Shown: piece by piece, positions 10,969-22,244 of the stretch
Layout of the letters: each line of letters opens with the position of its first letter
Numbering within the stretch: the first letter of the stretch is position 1
From: Sclerotiophoma versabilis
Taxonomy: Eukaryota > Ascomycota > Dothideomycetes > Pleosporales > Didymellaceae
Direction of reading: 5' to 3'
DNA length: 64,000 bases
NCBI GenBank assembly: GCA_012274445.1
Contig: JAAROD010000080.1
Coordinates: 682,001 to 746,000 of the forward strand
Notes under the pieces: generated by a model
Seen by the model: the letters and a program-made list of their open reading frames with translations, nothing else
Database searches by the model: none
What the model was told of the DNA's origin: nothing
Made by a program: the position numbers and the translations under genes

Positions 10969-11473
10969 CTAAGTGTCAAACCATTTGAGCCCATCATTAT
11001 GCCCGAAGACCGCCCTATATACTCTGTCGTCATCCTCCTTGATAACCTCTTCGGTGTGGATGCTGTGCAGACTGTACTCGCGCTCGTCTGCGCTGCTACC
11101 GTCTGTGCCATCTTTGGGTGACCCGAAAACGCGTACATGTATGTAGCCATCGTCTACAGCCGGAAGTCGAATCTTCCCGAACAGATGCAGGCCGTACGCC
11201 GAGATTGCAATGCGGATAGAGTTGAGATCGCGGGTGGTAAATGAGATTAGATCTGTATCGGAGACATGCTTGACGGCGCGGAAGTACCCTGGCTCGTGTT
11301 CTACAGGTGTCAGAAGGTGGTTGTAAGCGTCTTGGAGGAGATGTACTGTCGTGGTCACGACGGAGCTTCACCAGCTCCTCCTTCACGGTTTGCAGAATAG
11401 ACTCAAATGCGTCGATAGATGCCTGATGCGGTGCATGCGCGTCGCTCAACTGCACTGTATCTTCGGTGGCCAT
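10969..11473 (-). pseudogene. Hypothetical protein, frame broken once
   Basis: Two overlapping minus-strand frames make one coherent product. The first starts at ATG 11473 (MATEDTVQLSDAHAPHQ) and runs to about ILQTVKEELVKL. The sense then moves to the other frame at TTTVHLLQDAYNHLLTPVEH and continues to FGHNDGLKWFDT at 10969. The switch falls between about 11340 and 11365. No GT-AG intron of workable size fits there, so a one-base indel is the simplest reading. It could be a real disabling mutation or a sequence error. The product would be about 165 residues, soluble, with HVRVFGSPKDG near its middle. I do not recognise the family. Confidence 0.5.
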
Positions 11474-12119
11474 GGTGTCGCTGTTGAAATTTTCTTTAGG
11501 GCGGAGCTTGCTGGTACTTTGCTCCAGGATGATTGTCAGTGCTCGTGCTTACCTTGGATGTCAGAAGTTTGACCTATGTATGTGCCTGTCTGCGACCTGT
11601 TGGGATCATGCCATGATGCGCGCAGTCAAGGGTTTGTTTCGAGTTGGAACCGTGATATTGATCAGCAGCAGACGAATGGCAACTGATTGCGTGACGCCTG
11701 TGGCCAGGACACGTATGATGCACCTCATCGAGACATGAGAAAACTTAGATAGCGTGTTGCCCAAGCGTGATGCCTGTACATACGCGCTGTTCAGACGCTG
11801 GAGCCAGCTACGGTGGAACAACAAGGGTGACGTCAGCCACGTGGCGTGTGCAGCTTTTAGGACAACACAACTTTGCTACGCCCATGTTCAGAACACGAGC
11901 GTAGAGTAGAGAAACCCATTCGCTTTGGTATCACCAAGCTGATCAATGCTCGCTCGATTTTGACATGTTGTCAGTGCGAGAGACTGCGGTGTCAGAGAGC
12001 CCTTCCACCGAGGGATGGACATGAGAAGGGCGCAGTCTAGCCTTTCTCGGTCCTTACTCCCATTGCGATCAAAAAGCTCACTGTTCAACGCTATATATCT
12101 CTTGCCTGTCTGACTGCAC

Positions 12120-12176
12120 ATGCTTGAGAATTTTTGTTCCCATGGCTACCTCGACGGTTATAGCAGAGTGCACTGA
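12120..12176 (+). promoter_or_regulatory. Upstream ORF overlapping the MFS start codon
   Basis: An ATG at 12120 opens an 18-codon frame ending at TGA 12174-12176. It spans the transporter start at 12142 in a different frame. If the mRNA starts upstream of 12120, ribosomes must skip this ATG to make the transporter. A TATA-like TATATATC lies near 12093. Confidence 0.4.
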
Positions 12177-13530
12177 GCTCTCAGAGCTGCCTGGAGAATC
12201 TCGAGTCCCGCTTACGACCTACACCCCTACGACCTCACGATCCACGTCCTTGGCCCAGAGTCCAGACGAAGTGCCAGAGAATGCGCCCTACTCGACAACG
12301 GCAGTTCCAGACGGCGGCTATGGGTGGATCGTTGTTGCGGCAGGCTTCGTCACTACCTTCTGCCACAATGGCATCATCAACTGCTGGGGTGTGTTGCAAG
12401 CTGCCCTCCTGGACTCAACGTTGAAGAATGAGAAGGCTTCAACGTTGACGTTTGTTGGATCGCTTGGTCTTGCTGGTGGTGCCATGTACGGTCTGCTTGT
12501 TGTTCGCTTCATGCGCTGGTTTGGCGCGCGGACAACTGTGCTTGTTGGAGTCTTCCTCATGGGCATGAGTCTGATAGGAGCGAGCTTTTGCACCTCAAAT
12601 ATCGCAGGCCTTTTTGGCACGTTTGGAATCCTCGGCGGAGTTGGGATGGCCATGAACTATGCTGTGTCCAACGCGCTTCCAGTGCAGTACTTCAGCTCTC
12701 ACTTGGGACTCGCCAACGGGATCATCAAACTCGGTGGGGGTGTTGGAGGTTGTGTCATGGCTATCGCACTTGAGGCCATGTACCAAAGAGTCGGTATTGA
12801 ATGGACCTTTCGCTTCCAGGGCTTGCTGACCCTCGCAATTGGCATGCCGGCCGCTTGGTTGCTCAAGGATCGTGTGCCACTCAAAACTGCACCTTTCTTC
12901 GACGCCAGCATGTTCGGCTCAGTTCCCTTCGTTGCAACTTTTGTTGCCAGTGCTATCGGAGTCTTCGCTCTCTACATTCCTCCCTACTACCTTCCACTGT
13001 TCGCGCAGTCCATCGGTTTGAATTCAAGTACCGGCGCAGCACTTGTTGCAGCCTTTAACGCCTGCAACGCCATCGGGCGCTTCTGCGCAGGTCCACTCTG
13101 CGATAAAGTTGGACCCCTCAACATGTTTGTAATGGTGATGGCTATCAATGCTGTTAGTATGCTGGCCATTTGGCCGGTCTCAAGCACGCTTGCGCCCCTC
13201 GTCGTCTTCGCAACCGTCAACGGAGTTGCAAACGGCGCCTATTTTACGACGCAGCCCACCGTCGTAGCCGGTATCTTTGGGCCCGGAAGGGCTACAGTCG
13301 CAATGAGCATGTCTGTGACGGGCTGGTCAGCGGGATATCTTATGGGCGCGCCGATTGCAGGCTATTTGCTTCAGGCTGCGGGGGATGGCGAACAAGATGC
13401 AGGCATTGGCCAGCGCGTTGAGGTTTACCGACCTGCTATTTTTTATGCCGGTGGGATGGCCACACTTTCGGCTGTATTTGTCATTCTGGCGAGACTGACG
13501 GTTGCGAAGAAGGTCCTTAAGCGCGTATAA
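12142..13530 (+). CDS. Monocarboxylate-type MFS transporter (MCT/SLC16-like)
   Basis: A single exon of 462 residues. I chose the ATG at 12142 (MATSTVIAECTELSEL); the frame is open slightly further upstream but has no ATG there. A polar tail of about 60 residues precedes the MCT family signature PDGGYGWIVVAAGF, followed by about twelve hydrophobic segments and a short cytoplasmic end (VAKKVLKRV). Between segments 2 and 3 lies GLAGGAMYGLLVVRFMRWFG, and NAIGRFCAGPLCDKVGPLN after segment 8 corresponds to the MFS loop motif. Family members import or export monocarboxylates, and some fungal ones carry riboflavin or secondary metabolites. The substrate is not predictable here. Its placement near oxidoreductases does not prove a cluster. 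Confidence 0.92.
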   Translation: MATSTVIAECTELSELPGESRVPLTTYTPTTSRSTSLAQSPDEVPENAPYSTTAVPDGGYGWIVVAAGFVTTFCHNGIINCWGVLQAALLDSTLKNEKASTLTFVGSLGLAGGAMYGLLVVRFMRWFGARTTVLVGVFLMGMSLIGASFCTSNIAGLFGTFGILGGVGMAMNYAVSNALPVQYFSSHLGLANGIIKLGGGVGGCVMAIALEAMYQRVGIEWTFRFQGLLTLAIGMPAAWLLKDRVPLKTAPFFDASMFGSVPFVATFVASAIGVFALYIPPYYLPLFAQSIGLNSSTGAALVAAFNACNAIGRFCAGPLCDKVGPLNMFVMVMAINAVSMLAIWPVSSTLAPLVVFATVNGVANGAYFTTQPTVVAGIFGPGRATVAMSMSVTGWSAGYLMGAPIAGYLLQAAGDGEQDAGIGQRVEVYRPAIFYAGGMATLSAVFVILARLTVAKKVLKRV

Positions 13531-13904
13531 GGCTTCTGCTAGGTACATAGGTATCATGTCCCCATGTTATTATACATCGATTGCCATCGAGTACCAATTA
13601 CCTGATCTACTCTCACAACTTAGAGATGCGAATCATTGTAGGATAACAACTAGTAGGTCCTATGATTTCAATGGACTCTATAATAATTAACAGCATCTTT
13701 CCGTTCGTAGCCCAACATCCAGCAATCGAATTCGTGACACCCAAAATTTGCTAATAACATAGTTACAATTCTGAACTTAGTTGCATTGTAGTAGGAATCC
13801 AACACTTAAGTGGACAACAGTCTATGCCCATGAGAATGTTGTTAGCCTTGCAACATGGTATAAGGACGCAGTAACCCAGTGTCATACAACACCAACACGG
13901 CTCC
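13531..13904. other. Intergenic spacer between converging genes
   Basis: This is 3' flanking sequence of the MFS gene (plus) and the RING gene (minus). It is moderately AT-rich, with no coding signal. Confidence 0.6.
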
Positions 13905-14696
13905 TCAATCTGCCCTCATCGAAGTGCTGAAATCATCATCAATTTCATTGTCGTAATCTCCATTATCGTCATCTTCATTGTCGTCTTCTCCAGATTTTCC
14001 GGTTTCTGTTTCATCTTTCTTGTCGAGTTCGTCATAAAAGGTCTCCTCATCCTCCTCTTCGTCACCCACCTCGCTATTGACATATTGATATTTGACGTCG
14101 TAACCCTGCTGTCTCCACAGCTCCATTGCAAATTCGCGAATGAGAGACCGGGTCCAGTCGCTCATCAATCTGTGTCAAATCTCTGCTGCGGTCTCGGAGT
14201 CATCGCAGATCTCTTCAATATAATTGGCAAAGTCAATGCGCATCGCGCGGGTAGGCGGGCGTAGAAAGAGCTTCATACGACGGTTAGGGAAAAGTTCTTG
14301 ATTGCACTCGGGGCAACGGTTGGATTGGGAGCTGGCGAACCAGGCTGTGAGGCAATCGCGCCCGAATATGTGACAGCAAGGGAGGATGCGCACTGCTGAC
14401 TCTGGCTCAGAGCCGTTGTCGGCACATGTTGCGGTGATGATGTCGTCGTTGGAGTTGGATAACTCAATGCAGAAAGGGTCGAGCACATCGTTATTGACAG
14501 CGACATGAGCCACACTCGAGACAACTGGAGAGGAAAGGTGCGCTGTGCTACTCTGTAACTTTCGAAGAGCGGCCGGTAGCGGTTCGCGACAGATCGAGCA
14601 ATCAAATACGGCATCCAGGAGTATTGCTTTCATGCCATGATCAAGGAATGCTTGCTTGAACTCGTATGGTGTTGTCCTTCTGGCTGTATCGCTCAT
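13905..14696 (-). CDS. RING-finger protein with an in-frame TGA before an acidic tail
   Basis: The ATG at 14696 opens 173 codons (MSDTARRTTPYEFKQAF). A C3HC4-like RING is visible: C33-S-I-C36, then a 70-residue insertion, LPCCHIFGRDC (C107/C108, H109, C115), and C128-P-E-C131. RING proteins usually act as E3 ubiquitin ligases. A TGA at 14177-14175 ends this frame, but the same frame stays open for 90 more codons to 13905. Those codons encode a helix (DWTRSLIREFAMELWRQQGY) and a very acidic tail (EEEDEETFYDELDKKD, then many D/E). The continuity and protein-like character suggest one ancestral protein of about 264 residues. The TGA could be a nonsense mutation, a readthrough stop or a sequence error; alternatively the tail is a separate 87-residue gene starting at 14168. 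The core RING call is firm and the extent is not. Confidence 0.7.
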
Positions 14697-15099
14697 ATTG
14701 AACCCTCGATTCGGACGATATTAAACCGAGATGCTTGGACTTACCAGATTGTTAAGCAATTATTAATAGTGAGTGTGCCTGGTGCTGCCGATATTGTAAG
14801 AATTCAAGACTGTGCACGACAGTTGCGACAGTGTGATTGTACATTCTAGATTGGGGGTGTAGACTGATGATGGAAGGAAGCTGTAGCTGAGTGTTTGTCA
14901 CCGCAGGCAGCAGTGCGATTACTCGTAAGAAACGATCTTGTGGTGGGTATCTACACACATGATTGGGTGCGTAATGCAAACGATCAGTGGATACGTTGGG
15001 ACACATGTCCTGTCATGCGTGAGCAAACGACGCTTTTGTCAAGGCTTGAAGCAAAACTTCGCTTTGAACCTGCAACAGACAAGCATGACCTCGACCGCT
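14697..15099. other. Intergenic spacer
   Basis: About 400 bp between the RING start and the methyltransferase stop, both on minus. It should hold the RING promoter. No feature stands out. Confidence 0.6.
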
Positions 15100-16481
15100 T
15101 TACCGATATGCAGTGGGGTCGCTGTGCTTCGCAACAACCACAACTCCCCTTACCAAACCCGTCTCACTCCACCACTTGAATAGCCACTTAGCTGCGTGAA
15201 AACTCCCAATACTGAGCCCAAGCATTTTCAGTCTGCGGTTCTGACTCTCTAGGTGGTTCGCCAAATGTGCGAACACATGCTCCGAAATGTCGACAATCTT
15301 GGTTTCGGCTACCGGATATCCAATGTCTTGGAGCTTCTGTCGGTAAGCCTCAGGCGTGTCAAAGTTTGCCCAAGGCGCGTCCATAAACGCCGTCAAAACG
15401 CGGAGCATAAGCCTCTGGAGGGGCGTAGCAGTTGGTGATAGACAGAGATCAAAGGCCATGAACGATGCGTTCAAGTTTTGATGTGCGTGCCGTATGAGCA
15501 CCCAGCGTGATGGTGAGAAGTGGTATGCAGTGTCCAAAGCGAGAAGCCATGTTTCCTGCGACTTCGCATCCGCCGTTTTGATGGCGCTGAGCAGTTGTTC
15601 ACCCCAGCTCTGAGGATTTGAGGCATCCGCACAGAAGAGATTGACGTTATTCTTTTCCAATTGGTCGACGCGCTCTTGAGCATACTGACACTGTGCCTTG
15701 TCCTGCGTAATACCGACATACTGTTCAAAGTACACTTTATGGTACTTGTGGTCCCACCACAGCTTGTCGGAAGGCCTACTAGGCTTCTCGCTCATCAGAT
15801 AAATGGTTTGTTCGCCACAGCCAAAGCCAACGTCAATGAGACATCTTGAGCGATCTATGGTCTCCTCTTTCGAGATCCCCGCTTCTGCGAGCACGAGTTT
15901 CAGCAGATCTCGACACGCTTCCGCCAAGCTCTTCGATTTTGAGACGTCTTCCTCAGCGGCCTGCAAGTAACTCAATACAGTGTCTTGAGGACGAGGGAAA
16001 AGTCGCTCACCTTCCAGTATCCCATGTTCATCCACATGGGCACATACGCATCGAGATGTAGTCTTCCGTGCTGCAGCCCGTACACGCTCTTGTTGTCCGT
16101 TTTTCGTGTGAAGTACAAGGCTGTAACAACACAAATCTTCAACATTGCTTGTCTACCATAACCGCGCCAGCTGAAGTCAATCTCTGACATCAGCGCAAGG
16201 AAAGTAAGTGGGACTCCAGAGTACAGCAGCAACCTTTTGGACTGCAAACTGTATACTCTCTTCACACCATCTTGTCGCTCGCCGAAATGCCAGATGTTGT
16301 CCAGAAGCGAAACAAGGAATAGCGTTTCCAGGTATAAACAGACTGCACGCAATACTGCCCAGCGTTTTAGGCCGCCCTGCCACTCCATGAGGATACCGTC
16401 AGGCATCTCAACAGTAAAACATGGCAGCGCGAACCAAAGTGCAGAAGCTATTACGAAAATTTTAAGCGTGCGCAATATCAT
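15100..16481 (-). CDS. Membrane-anchored class I SAM-dependent methyltransferase
   Basis: Exon 1 is 16481-16011 and exon 2 is 15960-15100, with a 50-nt phase-0 intron between them (donor GTGAGC, acceptor TTGCAG); the product is 443 residues. I chose ATG 16481 (MILRTLKIFVIASALWF) because the frame further upstream has only a GTG start. The first 130 residues contain about four hydrophobic segments. PMWMNMGYW follows at the junction to the catalytic domain. The SAM-binding motif I is LIDVGFGCGEQT. An acidic motif, WLLALDTAYHFSPSRW, lies near the substrate pocket. Enzymes with the MWMNxGYW and GCGxG pair resemble cyclopropane-fatty-acid-synthase-like and small-molecule methyltransferases. The next gene upstream on minus is a FAD amine-oxidase-like enzyme, 203 bp away, so the two may act on the same lipid or metabolite. 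That link is inference. Confidence 0.85.
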
Positions 16482-16683
16482 GACGACGTGACGACACAGT
16501 CGGTGAAGTGTTGGGCGAGGTTGCCGTTCCAAGATTGAGAAAGAGGATTTGGAGACATGGAGTGGTTCTAACCGCTTTAGGCTTAGTGCTTTAGAGATTA
16601 TGGAGGGCACGAAGTCTTGAGGATTGCCTAAACACTCATCATGAAGAAGATATTTCCTAAGTTCTCATGTAATTATTGCGCGA

Positions 16684-18059
16684 TTAATGCCGCCAAGGCA
16701 CATCGACTCCAAGTGCATCAGCGACTCGCATAGCAGACACAACACAGCCCTCCAAGAGTACCATGCCGTCCCAGCACCAGCCACCAACAAGATACACGTG
16801 GTTATCCCCGTTTCTCCAAAGCGGTACTGACTTGTCATCGTTACAACAGGCCTGGGTATCTCCAAATATGGCGTTAACAATGCGCTGACTCTGTGGGCTT
16901 CGAAGGACGCGCGTGAATTTTGCCGAGTGTGTGATTCGAGACTCCTCCATTGGACTGAAAGGACAAGTTGTGACAATCGCGCCACACGGTTGTACGTGAT
17001 GTGACTCAGTCTTGTGTTTGCCGTACGTCGATGTGTTTAGGTGGATCAGCTGCGCTGCGCTGCTTGGCTTTGATGCCGGCTTCTGCGCGAGGTTCAGTAC
17101 CTTGCGATCCATATGTACAACACTTTCAACGATAGTGGTTGGTATGCGTGCCATGTAGTGCCGCAGAGGCTCGAAGACTTGTCCAACGACATCGGGCGCT
17201 ACCGCGAGGACGACCTTGTCAAATGTTTCCTTCTGGACCTCTCCGTCAGATCTCTTCCACGAGAGTCGCACGCCTTTCTCCTGCGGCTCTACTGCCGATA
17301 TGACAGCATTGAGCTCATACCGTATGCCATTTGCTAGACGATCCTGCGCTGCTCGAACGCCCTCCGAGACGGTATAGTGCGGTGCGCGGTGGGTCCTTCG
17401 CTTGTACTCTGTCAAGTCGCTGGCAGGAAATGCGAGTAGCGAGTCGTGAGGGCATGTGGTAACGCTCGATATGAGTGGAAGGACGTAGTAGGTTACGAAG
17501 CGCTCTGGCGTCCAGGTTCGCACAAAATATGCTTGCAGCGTTTCGCCTCGCCGCGGAGCTACGAAGAAGCAGCAGAACGAGAAGTACACGTAGCACACAA
17601 ACAGGTACACCACTTCCCACAGGTATCGTATCAGGTTGACGCCGTTGAGTCGTGCAGGCAGCTGGTGGAGGTTCGATGCGTGGGTATAGTAGGGCGTTTT
17701 CGATTGCGCGAACTCGAACAGAAAGGGCTGCGACTGGTATTGGATGCCCAAGTAGTCATACATGGACCTCAGGTTGCTGTAGAAGCCGCCAGCAAAGGCG
17801 CGCATGGGCAGGTCGACGCGATCGGACGACGTGCGCGCGGCATTAGGGATGGAGATTGAAGCTGAGTCCAGAGATAAGGTATCGCCCTGTATTGTTAGAT
17901 TCGAGCGGTGGTAGAGGTACATGAACTCGCACAACCTACCGACTCAAAAACCTTCACCGTGTATCGTTGGCGCGGGTCCTGCTTGAGCAGGTGGGCTGTC
18001 ACCAGCCCCGCCATGCCTGAGCCCACAACAGCAACCCTCGCATGCTGCTGCGATTTCAT
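16684..18059 (-). CDS. FAD-dependent amine-oxidase-like oxidoreductase (COG2907-like)
   Basis: Exon 1 is 18059-17940 (40 residues), the intron is 17939-17887 (53 nt, CTAAC branch, ATACAG acceptor) and exon 2 is 17886-16684; the product is 440 residues. The Rossmann FAD site VAVVGSGMAGLVTAHLL is at residues 9-25, followed by the acidic end of strand 2 (KVFES). Residues around VDLPMRAFAGGFYSNL match the substrate-side region of predicted NAD/FAD-binding proteins (COG2907 type). The C-terminal VYLVGGWCWDGMVLLEGC is the second FAD contact of the amine oxidase fold. In bacteria, COG2907 genes sit beside cyclopropane-fatty-acid-synthase-like methyltransferases; the same pairing is seen here. The start codon is 410 bp from that of the divergent flavin monooxygenase. 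Confidence 0.85.
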
Positions 18060-18469
18060 ATTCAGGGTCTCGAGGAAAGGTCTGGGCTGTACAAGCACTC
18101 TACAACTAGATGGGTGGTTGACATGCTGTGATCGCCGGTGCGGTACTCCTCGGCTGCGCTGAAGGTTTCCAATCTGTCGGAGGATGTCCACAAGGGGCAG
18201 TAGCTGCGACAGGCTAAATGAGCCAATCCAGGAACCAGCAATTGGACGGCCTGTGGGACGGACGTTGCGGATCTGTAACGCCCGAAAACAAATGTATACG
18301 TCACGCGCAAATTGCCATTGGGTGGGAGCTCATGGTTCAATGCACCAGCCCTGCATGTGCAGCAACACCGCGTGGAGGCTGGCGGTGACAGTTAACGCAT
18401 ATACACACTCCGTGCAAGCTGCAACTTGGCTTCCGTTCCTGTGCATTTACCTCCTCACAACCAGACAAA
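18060..18469. promoter_or_regulatory. Shared divergent promoter region
   Basis: This 410-bp spacer separates the start codons of the amine-oxidase-like gene (minus) and the flavin monooxygenase (plus). It may drive both. I recognise no specific factor site. Confidence 0.45.
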
Positions 18470-20491
18470 ATGTTTGGCACAGATAAAGCGCCGGCGATGC
18501 GTATTGCTGTTATTGGTGCAGGGTATGTCCTGCTGCGGACATTGCTACGCTTTCAATGCTAAACATGTGCTCAGTCCTGGAGGATTGACAACATTGAAGA
18601 CCTTACTAGAGGCTTCCACTCCGGAAAGACCGATTGAGGCTGTTTTGTTCGAAGCGTAAGATCCAATTTGTGTCGATCCGACCGCCTAATAGCTAAGTGG
18701 CGAACAGCGAAGAAGGTATCGGAGGTACCTTCCAGTATCGATCGTACGAAAACGCTGAACTCGTCTCATCCAAGCAATTGACAACCTTTTCTGATCATCG
18801 GTTCCCACTATCTGCTCCAGATCATATTTCTTTGCCTGAATATGTCGAATATCTTCGTTCGTACGTGGATCGCTTTGCGCTCGCTCCCCTCATCAAGCTT
18901 GGGTGCCCCGTGACGAGCATCGCACCGCTGGAAAAGTCCGCGGATTCCAAATGGAAACATAGGGTCAAATATGTTGATCGCAGAAATGACGGTAAAGAGC
19001 GTATCTTTGATTGCTCTCACATCGCCATCTGCACAGGTAGGAAAAGCAATATTGTTAAAGGTGCTCTTTGCTGACACGCCCAGGTCTGCATGTAGAGCCC
19101 AACGTGCCAAAGATTCAAGGTATCGAGCATCTTAAAGGAGAAGCTTTCCACTCGTCACAGTACAAGGGACGCGCTCAGCTTACAGGTCAAGACGTACTGA
19201 TCATGGGCTGTGGAGAGACTGGCATGGGTATGCAACAAACTATGACCGACAATTTTAGAAGCTAAAACATTCAGATGTTGCCTACGAAGCCATAAAGGCT
19301 GATGCGAAGTCTGTCACGATGTGCTTCAGAACAGGCTTCCTGTCCTTCCCAAAAGCCCTCTCTCGTTTCAAAGTCTTCGGCAAACAATTTAAAGGTGGTC
19401 TCCCGATCGACGGCCTTATCACTAACCTGTTCGAGACCGCCTACGTCCATAACGCAGTTGCTGCAAGTCGCATGCGCTGGTTCGTGTCCGATTTCGTCAT
19501 CAAGCGTGTGCTGTGGTTCTTAACAGGCACACAAGCTGGTATGAACCAGCATGTAGGCGCTTTGCCTCATGACCGCTTAGGTAGGGCTTTTGTGTTCTTG
19601 AACAAGAGCAGTAAAGCAATGCCTTACTTGAATCGACCTTACCAGGAGAAGCATCCTCTTGGCTTCCTAGGAAACGGCTACGTGGATCCTCCGGAAGATG
19701 CGCAGTCGAAGAGATGGGTCGATACGTGTACGTTCCCAGAGCGTCTCGATGAGTCTGGAAGAGTCATCTTTCAGAAGAACACAGAACGCAAGGACTGGAG
19801 ACGGATGAAGGACGCTGAAGTCCGTCCAACTTGTGTGGTATACTGCACTGGCTACAAGCAGTCATTTTCATATCTTGACCCGTCCTACAAGAACGCCTCG
19901 GATGCTACAGTTCGCAATATCATTGCACCTGACGAGCCAAGCGTTGCCTTCATTGGCTTTGTCCGTCCTGGCGTAGGTGCCATCCCCCCGATCGCTGAGC
20001 AACAGGCAATGTGGTGGACAGCATTGATTACCGGCCGCATGATGATGCCCACAGATTCACCCCACTATCACCTTCTTGCACCCGGCACCGCACGCATTCG
20101 CTATGGTGTCGATCACAGCGCATATATGAGTACCCTTGCAAGAGACTTCGGCGGTGCGCCTGGCCTTGTCGAGTTGTGGCAGACTCATGGGCTGAAGGTG
20201 CTACTGATTTACTGTTTTGGCGCAAGTTTCGTCACCTTCTATAGGCTTACTGGGCCTTTCAAAAGCGATGCCGCGCCAGCTATAGCAAAGACAGAGTTGG
20301 CTGAGACAATTATGCGGAGAGGTCTACTGGGAAATTTGTTCTTCGGAGTAAGTGACATAGAAGTCTTTGACTGTACATGAACACTGACAAGCTGACAGCT
20401 CATACCCATGTTCTTCTATGGTCTCATCAACGCCGTTGCTTTGCTTCTCGAAACAGTTCATCTCCTGCCGCATTCTCACGCGGCTATGTAA
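18470..20491 (+). CDS. Flavin-containing monooxygenase (FMO-like)
   Basis: Six exons: 18470-18522, 18575-18655, 18708-19036, 19084-19227, 19275-20347 and 20399-20491, with introns of 47-52 nt. The total is 1773 nt, giving 590 residues with frame kept at every junction. The FAD site MRIAVIGAGPGGLTTL is near the N-terminus, created by joining exons 1 and 2. The NADPH site VLIMGCGETGMDVA is formed across exons 4 and 5. An FMO-like FHSSQYKG lies between them, and ATG-type CTGYKQSF is near residue 430. The end is hydrophobic (IPMFFYGLINAVALLLETVHLL), which suggests membrane attachment. FMOs oxygenate N or S atoms of small molecules, or act as Baeyer-Villiger enzymes; the substrate is unknown. With its two neighbours it may form a small metabolic group. 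It is the last intact gene before the repeat block, which begins about 130 bp after the stop. Confidence 0.9.
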
Positions 20492-20619
20492 GGCAGGTAT
20501 GCCTGTAGGTCTAAGGCAGACTTCTTACGCATAAAAGATAGCAATCTGTTAAAGAATAAAGAAAGGAAGCAAAGACTTTTTTCACTGCGGCAGAAGTAAT
20601 CGGTTCTAGTAGGTTAAGG

Positions 20620-21952
20620 TATTCTAATATACAGTTATTATTATACTTTCTTTACAAACGTTCTTATATATACTATTTTCTTTTATATAGAAAAGTATTA
20701 TAAGCTAACGTAAGTATATAGTAAGTAACGTAGTTAAGTTAAGTAACGCACTCTAATAACCTATTAGGCCTTCCTACCTTTAAACCTTAATAGACTAACT
20801 ACCTAACCTAGAATTACTTCTAAAAGAAGATAGAATTAAGCTTATAATTTAAGTAATTAAGAAACCTTAAGAGCTAAGCGTATAACGCACTACTATAGTA
20901 TATAAGAAGCTAGCTGCTAAGAGCTGTATATAAGTAGAAACTAAATAAATTTAATACCTATCTACTAGTATAGAGTCTTATATATAAATACTAGAAGGTA
21001 GAAGATATATAGAACCTATTTATAGAGTTTATAGTCTTCTAGTAGCCTTTATAGTAGTAAGGTAGGCTTTAGTCTAAAGAGCTTAGAGAGCCTACTATAG
21101 AGATTAGAATTACTAGAGTTCTACTAAGGGCCTATAGGGCTAGAGCGTAATTAGCTAGAGTACCTAAGGTCTTCTATATACTAAGGTACTAGTCTAGAGC
21201 CTAGCCTATTATAGTACCTCTTCTACTATTTCTATATTTATAAATAAGCTTTTAGAGTAAAATAATAAACTAACTTACTTAACCTTATATTCTCTATATA
21301 CCTATTTACTACTATTATACTTCTTTACTTATCTACCTATTCTACTTTCTCTATACTTTACTCTTACCTTATTTTACTATAGTAGGCTTTAGTAAGTATA
21401 AAGCTAGCTCTAGTACTAGTTCTATAAGTTATTCTACTTATCTTTTTTATTATAGTACTTTTCTTTAGTAAACTAGAAGCTTATAAAGCTATTTATAGCT
21501 TTATAGTAGCTACTCTTTTACTTTAAAATATATTTATAATATATAATACCTTTACTTAGATATATACTAACTACTTATTTACTATAGCCTAGTAAGAAAT
21601 TATTTCTTTACTTTTCTACTCTACTAAGCTATATTATTACTAATTCTAATTATAAGCTTTTTAGTAATATTAATTTTAATACTCTTACTACTACTATTAA
21701 TAGTTCTAGTAATATAATAGATAATAAGCCTAAACCTAAGAATTCTCTTAGCTATGCCTAGTATACTCTTAACTACTAGCTCTATAATATTAATATAAAT
21801 AAGTTAACTTATTCTAAGTACAAGTATAAGAAGTACTACTACTATAGAGTAAGTTCTATAATTTCTTTATTCTTTAAGTATATTCTCTTCTATCTAGTTA
21901 GTTACTAATTTCTAGGTTCTTATTATAATCCTGTATAGATAAAGTAGTATAG
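20620..21952. repeat. Unassigned RIP-mutated sequence
   Basis: Heavily mutated DNA with no long match to the other elements of the block that I could follow by eye. A stretch near 21,815-21,850 reads as Lys/Tyr-rich, as expected from a mutated Cys-rich protein, but that is too weak to name. Confidence 0.4.
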
Positions 21953-22244
21953 TATTAATAAGCTTATAGTATAATACTTAGGTAATTAAATAATTAATTA
22001 GTGCCTATCTATCTAGACATAATAACTATTTATGTATAAAGAAAATATTATTAGTTATATAACTCTAGAATTAAGCTTATAGGTAGTAGTAAGTCTACTT
22101 AACTATAGTTAGCTTAACTACTAAGCTTCTTAAGAGTTAGCTATAAGCTTAGGCACATAGGCTTATACTTTAGGTAATACCTAGCTCTAATATACTAATA
22201 CCTTACTTAGCTTAGTAGTAAGCTAGTAGCTTACTTATATAATA
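21953..22244 (-). repeat. Copia LTR (292 bp)
   Basis: Reverse complement of the LTRs at 26,152-26,443 and 33,317-33,608, with identical length. Confidence 0.88.
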
